A stretch of DNA of 43,583 bases from Verrucomicrobiota bacterium (lineage in GTDB: Bacteria > Verrucomicrobiota > Lentisphaeria > JABSQK01 > JAJFLO01). The translations under genes and the position numbers were made by a program. Shown in pieces: positions 17,247-25,730 of the stretch; within the stretch, counting starts at the first letter, position 1, and every line of letters begins with the position of its first letter. The stretch covers positions 1 through 43,583 of the forward strand of contig JAJFLQ010000013.1 of NCBI GenBank assembly GCA_021772615.1, written 5' to 3'. Below the pieces are notes generated by a model. It did no database searches. It saw nothing but the letters and a program-made list of their open reading frames with translations, and was not told the DNA's origin.

Positions 17247-17870
17247 TCACGGCGCCGCCGGTGCGGTGGCATCTGTTCGCCCGGACTTCATTACTTCCAC
17301 GCAGTAGGTGTCCCGTTCTCGCGTGTGGTAAGGTTGGTCCGACATCCAGCTCACTTCCGCGCACAGCAGTGCCCTGGCCGATCCATTGTCGTATGATTTA
17401 TAGTCTGTTTTCCACATTCGGATGACAGCTGATCGGCGTTCGCCGCCTGGGGAACTCGTCTCTTTGGCACCGTGTCGGACGAGGAATAGGCCAGTCCTGT
17501 GGGTCTGAGGAGAGAACATGTTGTGCCCGGTGGCCTGCGGATAGAGCACTTGCATATGGCTGGTATTGAAAAGGGACGATTCGGACCATTCCAGGCCGAA
17601 GTCGTCGCCTGCCGGTTTAACCCCGGGGAACGCGTCCAGCCAAGTCCATTCGGTGTTGACTTTCTCTGCGGTGTAGCGTAGAAATCGCTCTGCCGTGCTC
17701 GCCGCCGCCGCGGTAAAGACTGTCTCGCGGTCGTCTGCAGGTACCGGCATCAGTCCGATAATGCCTATCAATGCCGCGATTACGCCGACCAATGCCAGAA
17801 TGAGCCCGGGCATCGTCAGGCGACCGGTTTCCGTCGCTGCCGAGTCGCCGGCGTGCGTCTCCCCGTTCAT
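17247..17870 (-). CDS. Single-pass membrane protein of unknown function
   Basis: 207 residues from ATG 17868-17870, chosen because AGGGG (complement of 17879-17883) lies 8 bases upstream; a longer frame to 18038 would begin with a non-conserved-looking, Arg/Cys-rich stretch that also overlaps the likely promoter. Residues about 20-43 form a strong membrane helix (MPGLILALVGVIAALIGIIG). The rest (residues 45-207) is soluble, with a helix (FTAAAASTAERFLRYTAEKV) and mixed beta strands, and no motif I recognise. With a short charged N-terminus the bulk is probably extracytoplasmic. It is first in a two-gene minus-strand unit with the tail-anchored FGE-fold protein, suggesting the two act together at the membrane. 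Function unknown. Confidence 0.75.
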   Translation of the reverse strand: MNGETHAGDSAATETGRLTMPGLILALVGVIAALIGIIGLMPVPADDRETVFTAAAASTAERFLRYTAEKVNTEWTWLDAFPGVKPAGDDFGLEWSESSLFNTSHMQVLYPQATGHNMFSPQTHRTGLFLVRHGAKETSSPGGERRSAVIRMWKTDYKSYDNGSARALLCAEVSWMSDQPYHTRERDTYCVEVMKSGRTDATAPAAP

Positions 17871-17953
17871 TTTTGAATCCCCTATCCTGAGTGACCGCTC
17901 ACACAACGGGATCAAATTCCGGTGTCCATCCGCGACGTCGGGCAAGCTTGAGT

Positions 17954-17982
17954 AGTATATTGCACCAACATTGGTTAGCCAA
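17954..17982 (-). promoter_or_regulatory. Candidate sigma70-type promoter for the minus-strand membrane/FGE unit
   Basis: On the minus strand TTGGCT (complement of 17977-17982) and TATACT (complement of 17954-17959) are separated by exactly 17 bases. The -10 box matches TATAAT at five of six positions. It lies about 85 bases upstream of the preferred start at 17870 and inside the longer alternative frame, which supports the shorter protein. Confidence 0.45.
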
Positions 17983-18036
17983 GATGGATTGGGCGCTTTC
18001 CGCCGGCGCGTACGCTCACAGCAGCTGCGTGTCGGC

Positions 18037-18065
18037 ATGACCGTTGTTCATCCGCACACTATATT
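18037..18065 (+). promoter_or_regulatory. Candidate sigma70-type promoter for the histidine kinase
   Basis: ATGACC (18037-18042) and TATATT (18060-18065) are separated by 17 bases, giving a leader of about 65 bases before ATG 18138. A perfect 10-base palindrome CGTAATTACG (18086-18095) lies in that leader and could be an operator. The promoter diverges from the one at 17954-17982. Confidence 0.4.
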
Positions 18066-18137
18066 TTCAGAGGGGTGTGCACAAACGTAATTACGGAAGT
18101 ATCTTAAGGAAACCATTTTTCTGCATAATTGTCGCAC

Positions 18138-20018
18138 ATGTCAAATTTTCTTAAAGATACCAGAGTCCGACGTTCCCTTTCGGACTACCACATGCGCAAT
18201 ATCACAGAGCAAACGATATTGAGCAAACCGAGACGTAGTGGCAACGAACGACTCGTACTGGTAGTCAAGGCAATGCCGGTCTTTCTTACGGCGTGGTTGT
18301 TGTTTGCCGTGATTGATTTCCTGTTATTTCGGCCCGGCCCGTTTCTCGACGTGGCTTTCGCTGGATTGAACAGTGCGCAGGTATTTCATCGATTGATGTT
18401 GTGCACGACGGTTTCGATCATTGCAATCCTGACAATGATTCGGGTCGAAACAGCGAGTGCCATGGACAAGGCCCTGAAGCTGAGTTCCAAATGGTTCTCG
18501 ACAACATTGAAAAGTGTCGGTGTGGCCCTGCTTGCAGTTGATAAGAACGGCAAGATCATTTTTATCAATAAAGTGGCTCAGGTCATCACCGGTTGGAAAG
18601 TTGACACAGCGGTCGGCAAGCGTTTGACGGATGTCTGCAACATCATCGACGCCGAGAAGAATGAACGCGTTGTTCTTGAAGACCAGGTTTCCAAGGTGAT
18701 AACCGACGGTTTGGCCTATTCCTATCGCACCAATCTTACCTTGCGATCACCTGACAACCAGGAACGCAACGTGGTCGGAAATCTCACACCGATAAAAGAC
18801 GATAACCGCAACATAATTGGCGCGGTGTTTGCGTTGCATGAGGTCACGGACCTGGTAAAGGCCGAGGCCGAAATCCTGCGCTTGGCCACGGCGGTCGAAC
18901 AGGCAGGCGAAATGGTACTTATCAGCGACTTAAACGGCGTGATCGAATATGTAAACGCAAGTTTCAGCCGTATCACCGGTCATGAGAAGGAAGGCGTAAT
19001 CGGAAGGAATATAAAGGCGTTAACCGGCCTGAAGCTGGAAGACACGGTCTTGTTGAAGCTCAACGAAGTCAAAGGCTCCGACGAAGCAGTTCGGGAACGA
19101 TTGAGCATCTGCACAAAGTCTGGAGAAAGCCGTGTCATCGAATCGACCACGTCGCAAATCATAAATCCCCAGGGCAATGTCGTAGGCTATGTCTCAATAA
19201 ATCGGGATGTGACCCTGGAGGCAAAGCTAAAAAATCAGTTGCAGCAATCAAAAAATATGGATGCGGTTGGCCGGATGGCCAGCGGAATTGCCCATGATTT
19301 CAAGAACATCCTTCACGCTATTACGGGATGCAACGCCCTGGTCATAAAAAAGCATGATGACCCTGAAAAGGTTCTGAAGTTTTCGCGCGAAATCGCCGGT
19401 GCCGTCGAAACCGCGAGATCTGTGATAGAGCAATTGTTGACATTCAGTCGCAAGACCAAGTTCACGCCGGCTACGGTGGATCCCAGGGAGATCGTAAGAA
19501 ACCTGGAGAAAATACTGCGCCGGCTCGTGGGCAGGAAAGGGACATTGACAATCGTGGCAGAGTCTGACGTTATGCCCGTTACCGTGGACCCGGGGCAGAT
19601 GAATCAGACCGTCATCAATCTGGTCGTCAATGCCGTCGACGCGATCGATGAGGGTGGCACAATCGTCGTAAGAATGGAGAATGCCCAGTTGGACAGGCGG
19701 GTCAGCGAGCAAGGGTGGCGTATTGAGCCTGGACTGTATGTGCTCATATCGGTTACAGATAGCGGCCGCGGTATCGATGACGCCACGTTACCCCATATTT
19801 TTGAGCCTTTCTTCACCCACAAAGATGATGAAAACGGCACCGGTCTGGGGCTTTCCGTGGTGTACGGATTCATCAAACGTGTTCGCGGCGATATCCGCGT
19901 CGATTCCAATGTCGGCCGCGGCACAACGTTCAATCTCTATCTGCCCGCTACCGTCTCCGCTGCCGATGCAATCGAGCAAGGGGAAAACAACATCGGGTCC
20001 GGCACCGCTCCAGGATGA
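18138..20018 (+). CDS. Membrane PAS-PAS sensor histidine kinase
   Basis: 626 residues from ATG 18138; a TTG three codons upstream is a less likely start. Two membrane helices (about residues 37-61 and 77-98) are followed by PAS 1 (about 115-235, LKSVGVALLAVDKNGKIIFI), PAS 2 (about 245-365, ISDLNGVIEYVNASFSRITG), a dimerisation/phosphoacceptor helix with His386 in GRMASGIAHDFKNIL, and an HATPase_c domain with N box QTVINLVVNAVDAI, G1 box DSGRGIDD and the closing FEPFFT...NGTGLGLSVVYG. This places it with the HisKA class 'GIAHDFNN' kinases, which often carry a fused receiver; none is present here and no response regulator is adjacent. The downstream gene is mraZ after about 300 bases. The signal and partner are unknown. 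Confidence 0.93.
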   Translation: MSNFLKDTRVRRSLSDYHMRNITEQTILSKPRRSGNERLVLVVKAMPVFLTAWLLFAVIDFLLFRPGPFLDVAFAGLNSAQVFHRLMLCTTVSIIAILTMIRVETASAMDKALKLSSKWFSTTLKSVGVALLAVDKNGKIIFINKVAQVITGWKVDTAVGKRLTDVCNIIDAEKNERVVLEDQVSKVITDGLAYSYRTNLTLRSPDNQERNVVGNLTPIKDDNRNIIGAVFALHEVTDLVKAEAEILRLATAVEQAGEMVLISDLNGVIEYVNASFSRITGHEKEGVIGRNIKALTGLKLEDTVLLKLNEVKGSDEAVRERLSICTKSGESRVIESTTSQIINPQGNVVGYVSINRDVTLEAKLKNQLQQSKNMDAVGRMASGIAHDFKNILHAITGCNALVIKKHDDPEKVLKFSREIAGAVETARSVIEQLLTFSRKTKFTPATVDPREIVRNLEKILRRLVGRKGTLTIVAESDVMPVTVDPGQMNQTVINLVVNAVDAIDEGGTIVVRMENAQLDRRVSEQGWRIEPGLYVLISVTDSGRGIDDATLPHIFEPFFTHKDDENGTGLGLSVVYGFIKRVRGDIRVDSNVGRGTTFNLYLPATVSAADAIEQGENNIGSGTAPG

Positions 20019-20322
20019 ATAGGGTGCCGTTGCGCGCGTTGAACCGTTAAGTCCGCCAACGCGCATCAATCTACCCGATTAAGCTCCATATCGATTTCTG
20101 TCGCAGACCTTCGCTGCACGGTGATCGAATACCCCTGCCTTCCAGCCGGTTCGAGCGGCGATCCACACGTCAGTCAGCATCCAGGTTCATCCTTCCTTTG
20201 CCATTTTTTTATACAATTTTTCTTGAAGTCGCTTGCCTTTTCCCGATCCTTCCGTTATTTGAATTATGTGCCGATTAGGGGCGTATAGGTAGATAAAGAG
20301 TCGATTTGGTGAATGTTCGCTT
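20019..20322 (+). other. Intergenic region upstream of the dcw cluster
   Basis: 304 bases without a gene. Near its start an inverted repeat GCGCGTTG (20034-20041) / CAACGCGC (20057-20064) with a 15-base loop could end the kinase transcript, but no T-run follows. A weak promoter candidate is TTGAAT (20259-20264) with TATAGG (20284-20289), spacing 19. I looked for the TGGG direct repeats bound by MraZ in other bacteria and saw none. A short AT-rich stretch with a T7 run lies around 20205-20225. Confidence 0.4.
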
Positions 20323-20778
20323 ATGTCATACTGTTTCCTTGGAAGTTTTACGCATGCGATTGATGCGCAACGCCGCGTCGCCGTCCCGCGAGAGTGGCGG
20401 GTCAGCCGCGATGCGGCACCGATGGTATTCTACCTGTTGCCAGGCAGAGAACAAACGGTGCATATGCTTCCGGGCGAATTATTTGAGCAGGGATTGCTGG
20501 AGAAGGCGAAGCGCGTGTCTTTTGCGAATCAGAAGGAGATGCAGGCGTTGGCGCAGATCGGCTCACGAGCCGCAAGAACCGTCTGTGACAAACAAGGTCG
20601 TATCACCCTGACGCATGGGTTGATGGAGCACGCGGGGCTGGAGGATCAGGCCGTGTTGATTGGAAGTTTTACAAGTATTCAAATCATGAAGCCGGGGACG
20701 TGGGCGTCCTACGAAATGGGAAATGAGGAGACACTGGACCTCGTGGAAAAAATACAGGGTGGCGGGTTTTCGGAGTGA
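20323..20778 (+). CDS. mraZ: MraZ-type transcriptional regulator / division cluster protein
   Basis: 151 residues with the two swapped-hairpin AbrB-like repeats of MraZ: GSFTHAIDAQRRVAVPREWR (residues 6-25) and VCDKQGRITLTHGLMEHAGL (about 86-105), the latter followed by 'VLIGSF..IQIM'. The first repeat has QRR in place of the more usual KGR. MraZ proteins form ring-shaped DNA-binding oligomers and regulate the dcw operon. It is the first gene of mraZ-rsmH-ftsL-ftsI-murE and its stop overlaps the rsmH GTG start (GTGA). No strong ribosome-binding site is visible before ATG 20323. Confidence 0.9.
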   Translation: MSYCFLGSFTHAIDAQRRVAVPREWRVSRDAAPMVFYLLPGREQTVHMLPGELFEQGLLEKAKRVSFANQKEMQALAQIGSRAARTVCDKQGRITLTHGLMEHAGLEDQAVLIGSFTSIQIMKPGTWASYEMGNEETLDLVEKIQGGGFSE

Positions 20779-21731
20779 CGGACTGCCAAAGGCCGGCGGG
20801 TGAGACTTCTCCGCACATACCGGTGCTCACCGCAGAGGTCATTCATTATCTGCGGCCGCAGGCCGGGCGCCGGTACATTGATGGCACGGTGGGGTTCGGA
20901 GGGCACGCGTCTGCGATCTTCGAATGTAATGCACTGGTGAATGTTCTGGGCATCGATCGTGATCCCGAGGCCGTGGAGTTCGCTGCCGGTTGTTTGCGAT
21001 CCTTTGGTGACCGTTGCCACATTGTTCACGGCAACTATGTGGACATGGCGCGGATCGCGGCGGAGTTGGACTGGGACGAGGTTGATGGCGTTATCCTGGA
21101 CCTGGGTGCATCGAGCCATCAGTTCGATGATACGTCACGAGGCTTCAGTTACTCGACCGACAGTTTGCTGGACATGCGTATGGATCGCGGCGACCGCGTG
21201 ACAGCGGCGCAGGTGCTGAACACGGCCTCGGAAGACGAATTGAGCCGAATATTTCGTGCATACGGCGAGATCGCGCAATCTCGGGCGTTGGCGCGGGAGA
21301 TCGTTCGCATACGAGAACAGCAACCCTGGCATCGATCGGCGAGGCTTGTGGACCTGGTGCGGCGCATTGGTGGTCATCGGCGCAAACGATTGCCGCAGAT
21401 GATTTCGTGTTGTTTCCAGGCATTGCGTATCGCGGTAAATGACGAATTGAAACATTTGAAAGACGGCCTGGAAACGGCGATCGACCTGTTGGCTCCGGGG
21501 ACAAGGATAGTAGTAATATCATTTCATTCACTTGAGGACAGAATCGTAAAACGGGCATTCCGTTACCGTGCCCTTACATGCATCTGTCCGCCCGAATTGC
21601 CGATCTGTCGTTGCAATAAAACAGCGGAATTGAGCGTCTTGACAAAAAGGCCCGTGACCGCAGGGGAGGAAGAGTTAGCCGGCAATTCACGCTCCGCATC
21701 GGCGAAACTACGGGCGGCAGAAAAGTGTTAG
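20775..21731 (+). CDS. rsmH: 16S rRNA (cytosine-1402-N4)-methyltransferase
   Basis: 318 residues, typical length, with a GTG start inside the mraZ stop (GTGA overlap). Diagnostic motifs: HIPVLTAEVI, the SAM-binding DGTVGFGGHA and VLGIDRDPEAVEFA, VDGVILDLGASSHQFDD followed by RGFSYSTDSLLDMRMD, and the cysteine-rich AFRYRALTCICPPELPICRC. It methylates N4 of C1402 in the ribosomal P site. The gene is the standard second member of dcw clusters, supporting the mraZ call. Confidence 0.97.
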   Translation: MTDCQRPAGETSPHIPVLTAEVIHYLRPQAGRRYIDGTVGFGGHASAIFECNALVNVLGIDRDPEAVEFAAGCLRSFGDRCHIVHGNYVDMARIAAELDWDEVDGVILDLGASSHQFDDTSRGFSYSTDSLLDMRMDRGDRVTAAQVLNTASEDELSRIFRAYGEIAQSRALAREIVRIREQQPWHRSARLVDLVRRIGGHRRKRLPQMISCCFQALRIAVNDELKHLKDGLETAIDLLAPGTRIVVISFHSLEDRIVKRAFRYRALTCICPPELPICRCNKTAELSVLTKRPVTAGEEELAGNSRSASAKLRAAEKC

Positions 21732-21778
21732 AGCGATTTCATTTGCGATACAACCGGACAACATAGGGAAATCTTAAA

Positions 21779-22162
21779 ATGGCAAATACATATCCCCGAC
21801 TATTCGTTACTGTACCCGGCAAGCGGCGTTATCGTCCCCGTCCCTCGTCAGGACTGGGCACAAAGCTGGTTGGTTTCATCGTTCTTACAATGTTGGTCGG
21901 GAGCGCGATCGGCAAAATATATCTCGACCGTCAGTCGATCAAGATGGGCACAACATGGCAGGAGCTTCATGACAAACTCACGGCGCTCGAGAAGGAAGCC
22001 GAGAATCTGCGAATCGACCAGGAGCGGTTGATGAGCGGCGATCACATTCTCGGTGAGGCACGGAAGTTTGATTTGCGTCCGTCAGAACCGGGGCAAGTCC
22101 GCATAATCAACGCCGGCGTTGCCAGCCAGGATTCTGCCATTGTAGCCTTGCGCAGTCAATAA
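21779..22162 (+). CDS. ftsL: FtsL-like septal bitopic membrane protein
   Basis: 127 residues. A basic cytoplasmic tail (residues 1-26, rich in Arg/Lys/Pro) leads to one membrane helix (27-46, LGTKLVGFIVLTMLVGSAIG) and a coiled coil (about 58-86, WQELHDKLTALEKEAENLRI). That architecture, with its position between rsmH and ftsI, is the basis for calling it FtsL; sequence conservation in this family is weak. FtsL with FtsB/FtsQ activates septal peptidoglycan synthesis by FtsW-FtsI. Its TAA overlaps the ATG of ftsI by one base (TAATG), indicating coupled translation. The roughly 35-residue tail after the coiled coil is of unknown significance. Confidence 0.8.
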   Translation: MANTYPRLFVTVPGKRRYRPRPSSGLGTKLVGFIVLTMLVGSAIGKIYLDRQSIKMGTTWQELHDKLTALEKEAENLRIDQERLMSGDHILGEARKFDLRPSEPGQVRIINAGVASQDSAIVALRSQ

Positions 22163-23901
22163 TGAATCATACCGTATACGTTGTTCGCATTCTCACGTCC
22201 TATGTCGGCATGTGCACTGTCGCCTTTTTTCTGACTCGGCATCTGTACTCGATACAGATAACCAAGCACCCCGAGTTATACGCGAAAGCGGCATCGAAGT
22301 ACACCGCTCGCAAGACGTGGTCGGGCACGCGAGGGAGTATCTTTGATCGCCGGGGTAACCTCTTGGCAGGCAACATTGAATGCAAGAATATTCTTGCGGA
22401 TCTGCACCTGCTTCCACGCGATCCCAAGATTAGAGAGGAGATCATCGCGTATCTCTCGGAGACGCTTTCGGTAGATCGCGATATACTGGCGTTTCGCATG
22501 CGATCTCATGCCCGGGAAGTCGTCGTCAGGAACTACGTCGATATCGACGTGGCGGCTATCGTCGCAGCACGTCGTATAGCGGGTCTGAGATTCGTTGACG
22601 ATCAGCGACGTTACTATCCGAAAGATGCATTGTTGGCCAACGTTCTGGGCTTCACAACGTCGCGGAATCGCGGCGTGTACGGGCTCGAAGCCATATGGGA
22701 TAAAGACCTGGCGTCAAAGGATTTGGAGCAGATCATCGAGCGGGACCGTCGCGGCCGGTCGCTGGGGAAGGTGGATCCTGTCAAGACGCGCGCAATTAGC
22801 GGGAAGTCGCTTTATCTGACGATTGAAGAGCCGATTCAGCACTACGTCGAGGTCGAATTAAGGGCGATGTGCGAGGAATTCAAGCCGAAACGCGCCTACG
22901 CCATTATGGCCGACCCCCGGACCGGTGCAGTGATGGCGATGGCGCAGTATCCCACCTTCAATCCCAACGATCGCCGGGCAATTGAACCCGAGATGTGGCG
23001 GGTGCACGGTATCTCGGACGTCTACGATCCGGGCTCGACAATGAAATGTGTTGCGATTGCCGGTGCCTTGGACTACGGCGTGGTCTCGCCCGATACCGTC
23101 TTCGACTGTGAGGACGGCATGTGGATGTATGGACGTCGGTCATTGCGTGACTCCGGGCATAAATTCGGGTTGTTGACAGTGTCGGAGATTGTTCAGAAAT
23201 CCAGCAATATCGGGACCGCAAAGGTTGCGCTGCAACTAGGTAAGCCTCGACTTTTCCAGGTATTCCGGCGGTTCGGATTTGGGGAAACTACCGGCATCGG
23301 CCTGCGACATGAATCACCCGGCATATTCCGCAAGGTCCGGGACTGGGACGGCCTCAGTATAACGAGATTTCCGATCGGCCAGGGGATTTCTGTGACGCCG
23401 GTACAGATGGTGCAAGCCTATGGAGCCTTGGCGAACCGGGGAAAGATGATGAAATTGCGACTGGTCGAACGGCTTGTGGATCCGGTAACCGGGGATGCGA
23501 TTACGTTTCCACCGGAACTGAAGCGCGTCGCCGTCCGGCCACCTGCGGCTCAGGCAATCGTCGAAGCCATGTGCCGAGTAACGGCGGAGGGCGGCACGGC
23601 CCTGAAAGCTGCAGTCGAAGGGTATCAGGTCGCAGGTAAAACCGGGACAGCACAGAAACTCATCAACGGGAGCTACACCGGTCATGGGAAATATGTGGCA
23701 TCGTTCATTGGCTTTGTGCCGGCTCACGACCCGGCGTTTGTATTGCTGGTTGTTGCGGATGAGCCGTCCAATGGCAGGTATTATGGCGGTACGGTCGCGG
23801 CGCCGACCTTCAGTCGTATCGCCGATCAGGTGTTGCACTACCTCAGTGTTCCGCCAACCGTTGCTTCCGGGGGGGAAGCCGATGTCATTGTACGCCGATA
23901 A
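22162..23901 (+). CDS. ftsI: Septal peptidoglycan transpeptidase (class B PBP)
   Basis: 579 residues. A membrane anchor (residues about 6-24) precedes a PBP dimerisation domain (GTRGSIFDRRGNLLAG) and the transpeptidase domain. Catalytic motifs are intact: Ser292-Thr-Met-Lys295 in DPGSTMKCVA, Ser347-Ser-Asn349 in KSSNIGTAKV, and Lys493-Thr-Gly in VAGKTGTAQK. It crosslinks peptidoglycan at the division septum, partnered with FtsW, which is not in this window. No C-terminal PASTA domain is present. Position after ftsL and before murE is the classical dcw order, so ftsI is preferred over a sporulation or elongation PBP2. Confidence 0.95.
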   Translation: MNHTVYVVRILTSYVGMCTVAFFLTRHLYSIQITKHPELYAKAASKYTARKTWSGTRGSIFDRRGNLLAGNIECKNILADLHLLPRDPKIREEIIAYLSETLSVDRDILAFRMRSHAREVVVRNYVDIDVAAIVAARRIAGLRFVDDQRRYYPKDALLANVLGFTTSRNRGVYGLEAIWDKDLASKDLEQIIERDRRGRSLGKVDPVKTRAISGKSLYLTIEEPIQHYVEVELRAMCEEFKPKRAYAIMADPRTGAVMAMAQYPTFNPNDRRAIEPEMWRVHGISDVYDPGSTMKCVAIAGALDYGVVSPDTVFDCEDGMWMYGRRSLRDSGHKFGLLTVSEIVQKSSNIGTAKVALQLGKPRLFQVFRRFGFGETTGIGLRHESPGIFRKVRDWDGLSITRFPIGQGISVTPVQMVQAYGALANRGKMMKLRLVERLVDPVTGDAITFPPELKRVAVRPPAAQAIVEAMCRVTAEGGTALKAAVEGYQVAGKTGTAQKLINGSYTGHGKYVASFIGFVPAHDPAFVLLVVADEPSNGRYYGGTVAAPTFSRIADQVLHYLSVPPTVASGGEADVIVRR

Positions 23902-23964
23902 CGCGTGTATCGAAATGCTGGTCGCATACGATAGCTGCATATACACGCAAAAAAGGATAACGTG

Positions 23965-25458
23965 ATGTCCAGAACACTTCGGAGCTACAGCCTTGCATTG
24001 GGCGATGTGCTGCGGGTAACAAATGGTGATCTATCCGTCGCCATCACGGACCTTGCCGATGACTCCCGCCGCGTGCGCCCGGGCTCCCTTTTCATTGCCG
24101 TGAACGGTGCGGCTGTGGACGGGCGACAGTTCATCAATCAGGCGATTGAGCGTGGCGCCGCCGCGGTCGCCTGCGAGTGTGATGTGCCCTTTGACTTGCC
24201 GGTGCCGTCGTTGTACGTGCACAATGACTACCAGGCGCTTGGCCGCCTCGCCGAGTTTCACTACGGCTTTCCGGCGGCCGGCATGACCTGCATCGGCGTT
24301 ACAGGTACGAACGGCAAGACTACTACCGCGTTTGTCCTGAAGTCAATTCTGGAAAAGGCGAATCGAAAAGTCGGCTTAATCGGGTCTATTCGCTATGATA
24401 CCGGAGAAGATGTCATCGAAGCGGATCGCACCACACCATCGGCCCTGCGGTTACAGGAATTGATCTACGCCATGCGTCGAAATGGTGTCGAATTCCTGGT
24501 AATGGAAGTGTCGAGTCACGCGCTGGTACAACACCGTGTTGGCGCCATGAAATTCGACGTGGCGATTTTTACCAACCTGACGCCTGAGCATCTGGATTAC
24601 CATAAATCCCTGGAAAATTATTATCTCGCAAAGCGGCGACTATTCGCACATCATATTTGCCAGAACGGTCTGGCGGTGGTCAACATGGACGATCTCTACG
24701 GCGCTCGGATGATGCGGGAACTGTACGTTCGTAAGGACGTCCCGGACGCGCCGTCGATCCGCTTGCGTACCTACGGGTTTTTCCCTCTCGCCGATGTTTG
24801 TCCTTCGCATGCGTCAATATCGTTGAAAGGCTGCCAATTGCGATTGCACGCCGCCAATGGCCCCATTGAGATCACACATTCCTTCATCGGGAAGTTCAAC
24901 ACCTACAACATCATGGCTGCCGTAACCGCGGCGGTTGGCCTTGGTGTCTCGCCGCGCGGCATCTGTTCTGCGCTGGCCGAATTCGAGGGTATCCCCGGGC
25001 GCCTTCAGCGACTGCGAGGTCAGAACGATATCAATATCTTCGTTGACTATGCGCATACTGACGATGCGCTGGAGCAGGTCTTGCTCGCGCTCAAGCCGCA
25101 CTGCAAAGGGCCGCTCGTTGCGGTCTTTGGGTGCGGCGGAGACCGTGACCGCAGCAAACGATCGAGAATGGGGAATATCGCGGGTAGATTGGCCGATGAA
25201 CTTATCGTGACCAGCGACAATCCACGTAGTGAAGACCCGGATCGGATCATCAGCGAGATCCTTCGGGGGATTCCTGATTATTGCAAATGCAAGGCGATCC
25301 CGGACCGCCGCAGTGCCATCTCGTTGGCAATCCGAACTGCCGCACCGAATACGACTATCCTCATCGCCGGAAAAGGTCACGAAAACTACCAGGAGATTCG
25401 CGGCCGTCGTATCTCATTTGACGATACGCAAGTTTGCCGCGAAGCGCTCAGTTGCTGA
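23965..25458 (+). CDS. murE: UDP-MurNAc-L-Ala-D-Glu:meso-diaminopimelate ligase
   Basis: 497 residues from ATG 23965, selected because AAGGA (23953-23957) is 7 bases upstream; a GTG overlaps just before it. ATP-binding loop GVTGTNGKTTTAFVLKS, the central EVSSHALVQHRV segment, and FVDYAHTDDALEQVL are all typical. The substrate signature is SDNPRSED (Asp418-Asn-Pro-Arg421), the DNPR motif of enzymes that add meso-diaminopimelate rather than lysine, so the wall is of the DAP type. It lies 60 bases after ftsI. It is the last gene of the cluster: murF, mraY, murD, ftsW, murG and murC do not follow. Confidence 0.96.
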   Translation: MSRTLRSYSLALGDVLRVTNGDLSVAITDLADDSRRVRPGSLFIAVNGAAVDGRQFINQAIERGAAAVACECDVPFDLPVPSLYVHNDYQALGRLAEFHYGFPAAGMTCIGVTGTNGKTTTAFVLKSILEKANRKVGLIGSIRYDTGEDVIEADRTTPSALRLQELIYAMRRNGVEFLVMEVSSHALVQHRVGAMKFDVAIFTNLTPEHLDYHKSLENYYLAKRRLFAHHICQNGLAVVNMDDLYGARMMRELYVRKDVPDAPSIRLRTYGFFPLADVCPSHASISLKGCQLRLHAANGPIEITHSFIGKFNTYNIMAAVTAAVGLGVSPRGICSALAEFEGIPGRLQRLRGQNDINIFVDYAHTDDALEQVLLALKPHCKGPLVAVFGCGGDRDRSKRSRMGNIAGRLADELIVTSDNPRSEDPDRIISEILRGIPDYCKCKAIPDRRSAISLAIRTAAPNTTILIAGKGHENYQEIRGRRISFDDTQVCREALSC

Positions 25459-25619
25459 GTCCCGGATAGTGTTCGTTTGTGCGGAACTCCGACTAAGATA
25501 GGTAGTCTGCAGCCGTAGCTAGTGTGTACGGAATCGCGGAGACGCTCAGTTGAACCAATTCAAAAACGTAAGTAGGATAGGCCACCGTAACACGGACTCT
25601 GTGTATTCGGGACAACTGA

Positions 25620-25639
25620 CGCCGCGTGGCGGCGGTTTT
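25620..25639 (+). terminator. Likely rho-independent terminator after murE
   Basis: CGCCGC (25620-25625), a three-base loop GTG, and GCGGCG (25629-25634) form a perfect six-pair GC stem followed by G and TTTT (25636-25639). It stands about 160 bases after the murE stop and just before the sigma-factor promoter, so it would separate the two units. The T-run is short. Confidence 0.45.
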
Positions 25640-25653
25640 CGGTGAAATTTGTA

Positions 25654-25682
25654 TTGCATTATTAGCCCGTGCTTTGTATGAT
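25654..25682 (+). promoter_or_regulatory. Candidate promoter for the ECF sigma / FHA unit
   Basis: TTGCAT (25654-25659) and TATGAT (25677-25682) are separated by 17 bases; the -10 box matches the consensus at five of six positions. It lies about 50 bases upstream of ATG 25731 and directly downstream of the terminator-like stem. An AGGAG at 25685-25689 is too far from the sigma-factor start to serve it. Confidence 0.42.
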
Positions 25683-25730
25683 TTAGGAGTGTGCGATTGA
25701 CCAACCGAAAATTCCTTCGACAGTATCGAT

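Noticed and set aside
20034..20064. GCGCGTTG/CAACGCGC inverted repeat as a terminator for the histidine kinase gene
   Set aside because: The 15-base loop and absence of a following T-run make intrinsic termination weak; mentioned only in the gap description.
20140..20165. GGTTCGAGC stretch resembling a tRNA T-arm
   Set aside because: The flanking bases do not form the five-pair T stem and no acceptor or anticodon arms fit.
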